Of a DNA stretch of 64,000 nt, positions 60,407 to 64,000 are shown one piece after another. The translations under genes were made by a program, and so were the position numbers. Under the pieces are notes generated by a model, which was given only the letters and a program-made list of their open reading frames with translations, made no database searches and was not told the DNA's origin. Position 1 is the first letter of the stretch, and every line of letters begins with the position of its first letter. The DNA comes from GCA-2862585 sp965277895 (GTDB lineage Bacteria > Bacteroidota > Bacteroidia > Flavobacteriales > UBA7312), in contig CBDIDR010000001.1 in assembly GCA_965277895.1 (NCBI GenBank), positions 124,001 through 188,000 of the forward strand. The letters are read 5' to 3'.

Positions 60407-61162
60407 CTAACGCTTATTGGCAGTTTTAATGTACTGCTCTAATGCCATTGTCATGGATGGATACTCTGGGCTTGGAGCCTTTATATTTAAGGTCAAACCT
60501 GCATCTGCCACCGCCTTCGATGTTGTGGGCCCAAAAGCAGCAATTCGAGTATTGTTTTGCTTGAAGTCAGGGTAATTTTGATAAAGAGATTTAATTCCTG
60601 ACGGACTGTAGAACACCAAAATATCATAAAACACATTTTCCAAATCCGAAAGGTCACTGCAAACTGTGTTATACATAACAGCTTTTGTAAAATCGAAACC
60701 ATTTTCAGCCAAAAATTCAGGAATACTATCTTTTAAGATGTCAGAACACGGCAAAAGAAATTTACTGTCCTTATTTTTCTTGAACACTGGGTGAAGGTCT
60801 TCTATCTTTTGTTTACCAATGAATACTTTTCTTTTTCTGTAAGTGATGTATTTCTGCAGGTAGTAGGCGATGGCTTCAGAAACACAGAAGTATTTCATTT
60901 CTTCAGGAACAGTAATTCTAGTAGCCTCACACATTCTAAAGAAGTGATCCATGGAGTTCTTGCTTGTAAAAATAACAGCATCGTGACTCAAAATACTTAT
61001 CTTTTGTTGACGAAATTCCTTTGCTGTCAGGCCTTCAACATGAATGAATGGTCTGAAGTCAATCTTGACGTTACATCTTTTAGCTAAACTAAAATAAGGC
61101 GACTTGTCTGACTCAGGTTTTGGTTGGGAGACCAAAATAGTTCTAACTCTATTCTCTTTCAA
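60407..61162 (-). CDS. hemD: Uroporphyrinogen-III synthase
   Basis: The 251-residue enzyme closes hydroxymethylbilane to uroporphyrinogen III in haem synthesis. Sequence conservation in this family is low, but SQPKPE at the N-terminus, VIFTSKNSMDHFF, VFYSPSGIKSL and RIAAFGPTTSKAVADAGL support it. There is no ATG near the expected start; TTG 61160-61162 is the best start and gives MKENRVRTILVSQPKP. It sits just before rnpA. Confidence 0.85.
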   Translation of the reverse strand: MKENRVRTILVSQPKPESDKSPYFSLAKRCNVKIDFRPFIHVEGLTAKEFRQQKISILSHDAVIFTSKNSMDHFFRMCEATRITVPEEMKYFCVSEAIAYYLQKYITYRKRKVFIGKQKIEDLHPVFKKNKDSKFLLPCSDILKDSIPEFLAENGFDFTKAVMYNTVCSDLSDLENVFYDILVFYSPSGIKSLYQNYPDFKQNNTRIAAFGPTTSKAVADAGLTLNIKAPSPEYPSMTMALEQYIKTANKR

Positions 61163-61203
61163 AAAGAAACGTTTTTAAATTATAAACAGCACCGCCACAA
61201 AGC

Positions 61204-61833
61204 CTAACCAAGGTTTTTTGATAAGATTATTAACGGTAGAATTTCAAGTGTGCAAAGATATATAATTATATGTGCTTTAGAAAATGATGAGTTAAAAAAA
61301 CTCAAATAAGCCATTCTAACAATCTTGTAAATTGTAAATGAAACAAGAAATATATAGATACTATCTAGCAACAAGCCTTGCGAAATACTACTGTAAAACA
61401 ATAGTAAAAGAAAAGGGGAAACAACAATGCCAGCTACTCGTTCATATAGAAATGATTGAAAAATTATTTCTTCAAACTGATATTTTTTCTGAAAAATGTA
61501 TGCTAACCAGACTAAAAATAAATACTTAAAAAAGAGAAAAGAGATAATCCAGCTAAAATGGTAAATAAAAGAATCTATAGAAAAGGGCTGAGCAACAACG
61601 TACATGGATAAAAAAGCGGCAAAAAGCGGTAATAAATACAGTTTACTTGAAGATCTAGACTCTTCTCTTAAAAACTGATTGGCATGTTTTTGACTAAATG
61701 GAGCTTTGAGTATTAAAACAAAGCTTGAGAAATAATTATACTTCAGAAAGGCTAAGTATGAAAAAAAGAATAAAAAAAGAATAAAAACCCACTCTTGCCT
61801 AGTAGTATTATAAACGTCTGCTATTAAATCCAT
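61204..61833 (-). CDS. DUF4271 membrane protein
   Basis: The 209-residue protein has about six membrane helices and belongs to DUF4271, which in Bacteroidota typically sits next to hemD. The loop KAPFSQKHANQFLREESRSS separates the first helices. Function unknown. Its ATG follows the stop of the cytochrome c gene without a gap, and hemD follows after 41 bp. Confidence 0.82.
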   Translation of the reverse strand: MDLIADVYNTTRQEWVFILFLFFFSYLAFLKYNYFSSFVLILKAPFSQKHANQFLREESRSSSKLYLLPLFAAFLSMYVVAQPFSIDSFIYHFSWIISFLFFKYLFLVWLAYIFQKKYQFEEIIFQSFLYERVAGIVVSPFLLLLFYSSISQGLLLDSIYIFLVSFTIYKIVRMAYLSFFNSSFSKAHIIIYLCTLEILPLIILSKNLG

Positions 61834-62190
61834 CTATTCAATATAGCCGTCATTAATCCAAGCAATTAAAAGGTCTTTATCAATCTGGGAAAGCTCACCA
61901 TTTGGAGGCATCTTATAAAATTCCTCATCGGAATTAAGCCTATCAATCATGGTGTTATCTAGATTATCTAAATAAGAACTAAGATTAGCGTATGATGTAA
62001 AATCCGCTATATAGGCATTTTGAGCTGTGGCATGGCATTGCACGCAGTTATTATCAACAATACTTTTTATGGAAGCGTAGGTGATTATAGTTTGAGGTTC
62101 AGGAGTTACTATTGGCTCAGGCATTTCTTCCTTTTTGCAAGAAGAAATTACAAGAAGTAACACAAAAAAGGTAAAAATCGTTTTTTTCAT
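61834..62190 (-). CDS. c-type cytochrome-like lipoprotein
   Basis: The 118-residue protein has a lipobox (LVISSC, about residues 13-18) and a Pro/Glu-rich linker. One haem-binding motif NNCVQCHAT (C49, C52, H53) is present, with Met in FYKMPPNGELS near residue 95 as the likely axial ligand. It should be a small lipid-anchored electron carrier. No partner oxidase is nearby. It abuts the DUF4271 gene. Confidence 0.83.
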   Translation of the reverse strand: MKKTIFTFFVLLLVISSCKKEEMPEPIVTPEPQTIITYASIKSIVDNNCVQCHATAQNAYIADFTSYANLSSYLDNLDNTMIDRLNSDEEFYKMPPNGELSQIDKDLLIAWINDGYIE

Positions 62191-62236
62191 CTGATGGATT
62201 TTATTGCAATTTAGCCATTTATCATAAATTATTCAA

Positions 62237-62244
62237 TAATTTTG
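62237..62244 (+). promoter_or_regulatory. -7 box of the acyl-CoA dehydrogenase gene
   Basis: TAATTTTG ends 22 bp before the ATG at 62267. Confidence 0.45.
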
Positions 62245-62266
62245 TACTCACTTAATATAAAACACT

Positions 62267-63445
62267 ATGTCAACAGATTTATTTCAAGCACCTGACTATT
62301 TTCAACTCGATGACTTACTGACTGAAGAGCACAAACTCGTTCGTGATGCAGCACGTGATTGGGTTAAAAGAGAGGTATCACCAATAATAGAAGAAAGTTG
62401 TCAAAAAGCTGAGTTTCCTAGTCATCTTATTTCAGGATTAGCAGAAATTGGTGCCTTTGGCCCATATATTCCTGTTGAATACGGAGGTGCTGGACTTGAC
62501 CAAATTTCATACGGACTGATTATGCAAGAGCTGGAAAGAGGCGATAGTGGAATTCGTTCAACAGCATCTGTTCAATCCTCATTAGTAATGTATCCTATAT
62601 ACAAATACGGCAACGAGGAGCAACGTCAGAAATACTTGCCAAAATTAGCAAGTGGCGAAATGGTAGGTTGTTTTGGCTTAACCGAACCTGATTTTGGTTC
62701 CAATCCTGGAGGGATGGTAACTAATTTCAAAGACATGGGTGATCATTACTTGCTTAACGGAGCAAAGCTTTGGATATCCAATTCTCCTTTTGCAGACATT
62801 GCTATTGTTTGGGCTAAGAATGAAGATGGACGAATTAAAGGACTTATTGTTGAAAGAGGAATGGAAGGCTTTTCAACTCCAGAGACTCACAACAAGTGGA
62901 GCTTAAGAGCTTCAGCTACTGGTGAATTGGTATTTGACAATGTTAAAGTACCAAAGGAAAATCTATTGCCAAATAAAGATGGCTTAGGAGCACCACTAGG
63001 ATGTTTAGATTCAGCACGATACGGTATCGCTTGGGGAACTATCGGTGCAGCAATGGATTGCTACGATACAGCGCTCAGATATTCTAAACAACGCATTCAG
63101 TTTGGCAAGCCTATTGCTGGCTTTCAGCTTCAACAAAAGAAGTTAGCTGAAATGATTACTGAAATTACAAAAGCACAGTTTATTACATGGAGATTGGGTG
63201 TTCTTCGTAATGAAGGTAGAGCAACGTCTGCTCAAATATCAATGTGTAAAAGAAATAATGTAGATATGGCACTAAAGATTGCTCGTGATGCTCGACAAAT
63301 GTTGGGTGGTATGGGAATCACTGGCGAGTATCCTATTATGCGTCATATGATGAATTTAGAGTCTGTAGTTACTTATGAAGGTACGCACGACATTCATTTA
63401 CTTATCACTGGCTTAGACATCACTGGTGAAAACGCTTTTGTATAA
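62267..63445 (+). CDS. Acyl-CoA dehydrogenase, glutaryl-CoA dehydrogenase-like
   Basis: The 392-residue FAD enzyme has CFGLTEPDFGSNPGGMVT, KLWISNSPFADIAIVWAK and the catalytic Glu in SVVTYEGTHDIHLLITG (about 370). The segment RSTASVQSSLVMYPIYKYG is typical of the glutaryl-CoA dehydrogenase branch, which decarboxylates glutaryl-CoA in lysine and tryptophan breakdown. The Arg that binds the second carboxylate cannot be confirmed by eye, so the substrate is inferred. It is monocistronic. Confidence 0.88.
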   Translation: MSTDLFQAPDYFQLDDLLTEEHKLVRDAARDWVKREVSPIIEESCQKAEFPSHLISGLAEIGAFGPYIPVEYGGAGLDQISYGLIMQELERGDSGIRSTASVQSSLVMYPIYKYGNEEQRQKYLPKLASGEMVGCFGLTEPDFGSNPGGMVTNFKDMGDHYLLNGAKLWISNSPFADIAIVWAKNEDGRIKGLIVERGMEGFSTPETHNKWSLRASATGELVFDNVKVPKENLLPNKDGLGAPLGCLDSARYGIAWGTIGAAMDCYDTALRYSKQRIQFGKPIAGFQLQQKKLAEMITEITKAQFITWRLGVLRNEGRATSAQISMCKRNNVDMALKIARDARQMLGGMGITGEYPIMRHMMNLESVVTYEGTHDIHLLITGLDITGENAFV

Positions 63446-63464
63446 AAACTAATAATACACTAAT

Positions 63465-63493
63465 AAAAAAGCTCGCAAATGCGAGCTTTTTTT
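63465..63493. terminator. Bidirectional terminator
   Basis: The stem gctcgc/gcgagc is flanked by an A-run on the left and a T-run on the right, so it ends both the acyl-CoA dehydrogenase and the converging nrdA gene. Confidence 0.88.
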
Positions 63494-63516
63494 ATGACTA
63501 ACTAAATCGTGTTTCT

Positions 63517-64000
63517 TTATGAACCACAAGCTATACAATCGTCTGGATTGTCAATTGAACACGCAATGGCTTCTTCAGAAGTATACTCTCCTTCTTTGTT
63601 AGCAACAACTGGTTCGAGTTGAGATTTAGCTTGTTTTTGTACAGTAAACTGTATCGCCTGAGTAGCCGCTTTGGTTCTTAAGTAATACATTCCTGTTTTG
63701 AGACCTTTCTCCCAAGCGTAGAAATGCATTGACGTAATCTTACCAATATTAGGCTGATCAATAAATAAGTTTAACGATTGAGACTGGTCAATGAAGTGTC
63801 CTCTATCTGCTGACATATCAATGATATCTCTCATCTTAATTTCCCAAACTGTTTTGTAAAGGGCTTTAATGTTATCAGGAATTGATTCAATGCCTTGAAT
63901 AGAACCATTAGCCTTAATGATTTCGTTTTTCATATCGTCATTCCATAAGCCTAACTGTACTAAATCTAATAGTAAGTGTTTGTTTACTACAACAAACTCA
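63517..64000 (-). CDS. nrdA: Ribonucleoside-diphosphate reductase large subunit, C-terminal part
   Basis: About 160 C-terminal residues of a class I ribonucleotide reductase alpha subunit are present; the 5' part lies beyond the window edge and the frame is open across 63934-64000. KTVWEIKMRDIIDMSADRGH, FIDQSQSLNLFI, HFYAWEKGLKTGMYYLRTKA and the redox-active Cys pair in DDCIACGS at the extreme C-terminus identify it. The enzyme makes dNDPs; the tail cysteines pass electrons from thioredoxin to the active site. Confidence 0.93.
   Translation of the reverse strand, partial: EFVVVNKHLLLDLVQLGLWNDDMKNEIIKANGSIQGIESIPDNIKALYKTVWEIKMRDIIDMSADRGHFIDQSQSLNLFIDQPNIGKITSMHFYAWEKGLKTGMYYLRTKAATQAIQFTVQKQAKSQLEPVVANKEGEYTSEEAIACSIDNPDDCIACGS

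Overview
The window looks like chromosomal core sequence from a Bacteroidota (Flavobacteriia-like) bacterium. The reasons are AT-rich DNA, proteins typical of the phylum (long IspG with inserted domain, PorP/SprF, type IX secretion (T9SS) sorting domains of types A and B, DUF3098, DUF4271, an HU-CCDC81/SPOR protein, a DAHP synthase-chorismate mutase fusion), and many TAnnTTTG -7 promoter boxes with no evident Shine-Dalgarno sequences. I see no prophage, intact insertion sequence, CRISPR array or rRNA operon.

Layout. 1-3680 (minus): rplM-rpsI-rpsB-tsf, a terminator, then pyrH-frr (frr cut by the window edge). 3785-6381 (minus): kbl and gdhA. 6421-6963: a chimeric gene scar (dprA 5' end fused to the 3' end of a T9SS cargo gene). 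6964-11555 (plus): TonB-dependent receptor, kdsB, HU/SPOR protein and thioesterase. 11548-14295: a GT9 glycosyltransferase facing tatD-ansA. 14326-14767: tRNA-Ser and a duplicated tRNA 3' end. 14768-16945: ExbB, a small membrane protein and two ExbD proteins. 16988-25841: CPBP protease, dusB, a lipoprotein, rluF, LolC/E permease, rbfA, an MsbA-like transporter and a PNGase F-like secreted protein. 25903-29264: ispG, then about 0.5 kb holding a small ORF, palindromes and an SDR relic, then a nucleotidyltransferase. 29322-35310 (minus): a three-gene T9SS type-B set. 35338-40392 (minus): M23 peptidase, tryptophan dioxygenase-like protein and leuS. 40469-44853 (plus): ftsX, DUF3098, uppP, truB, queA, ispD. 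44837-49964: an amidohydrolase divergent from rlmN, then a polyprenyl synthase and dnaG. 49966-54381 (minus): rsmI, DAHP synthase/chorismate mutase, recJ and a frameshifted lipoprotein. 54391-61162: DUF2279, tdk-alr, O-antigen ligase, ctp, yidD, rnpA, hemD. 61204-64000: DUF4271, a cytochrome c lipoprotein, a glutaryl-CoA-type dehydrogenase and the 3' end of nrdA.

Functional themes. Envelope building is prominent: KdsB, a GT9 transferase and an O-antigen ligase (LPS); IspG, IspD, a polyprenyl synthase and UppP (MEP pathway and lipid carrier); Alr, FtsX, M23 and SPOR proteins (wall and division); LolC/E, MsbA and ExbB/D (export and energisation). Translation is the other theme: four ribosomal/elongation genes, RRF, LeuS, TruB, QueA, RlmN, DusB, RluF, RsmI, RbfA, RnpA and a tRNA.

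No clearly new multi-gene defence or metabolic system is visible. The observations most worth follow-up are: TAnnTTTG boxes placed 4-6 nt before start codons (leaderless transcription?); a perfect palindrome that serves as back-to-back -7 boxes; the dprA/T9SS chimeric relic; the tRNA-Ser 3'-end duplication; the attC-like palindromes around an SDR relic; a one-base frameshift that splits a lipoprotein gene; and a PNGase F homologue with altered active-site surroundings.
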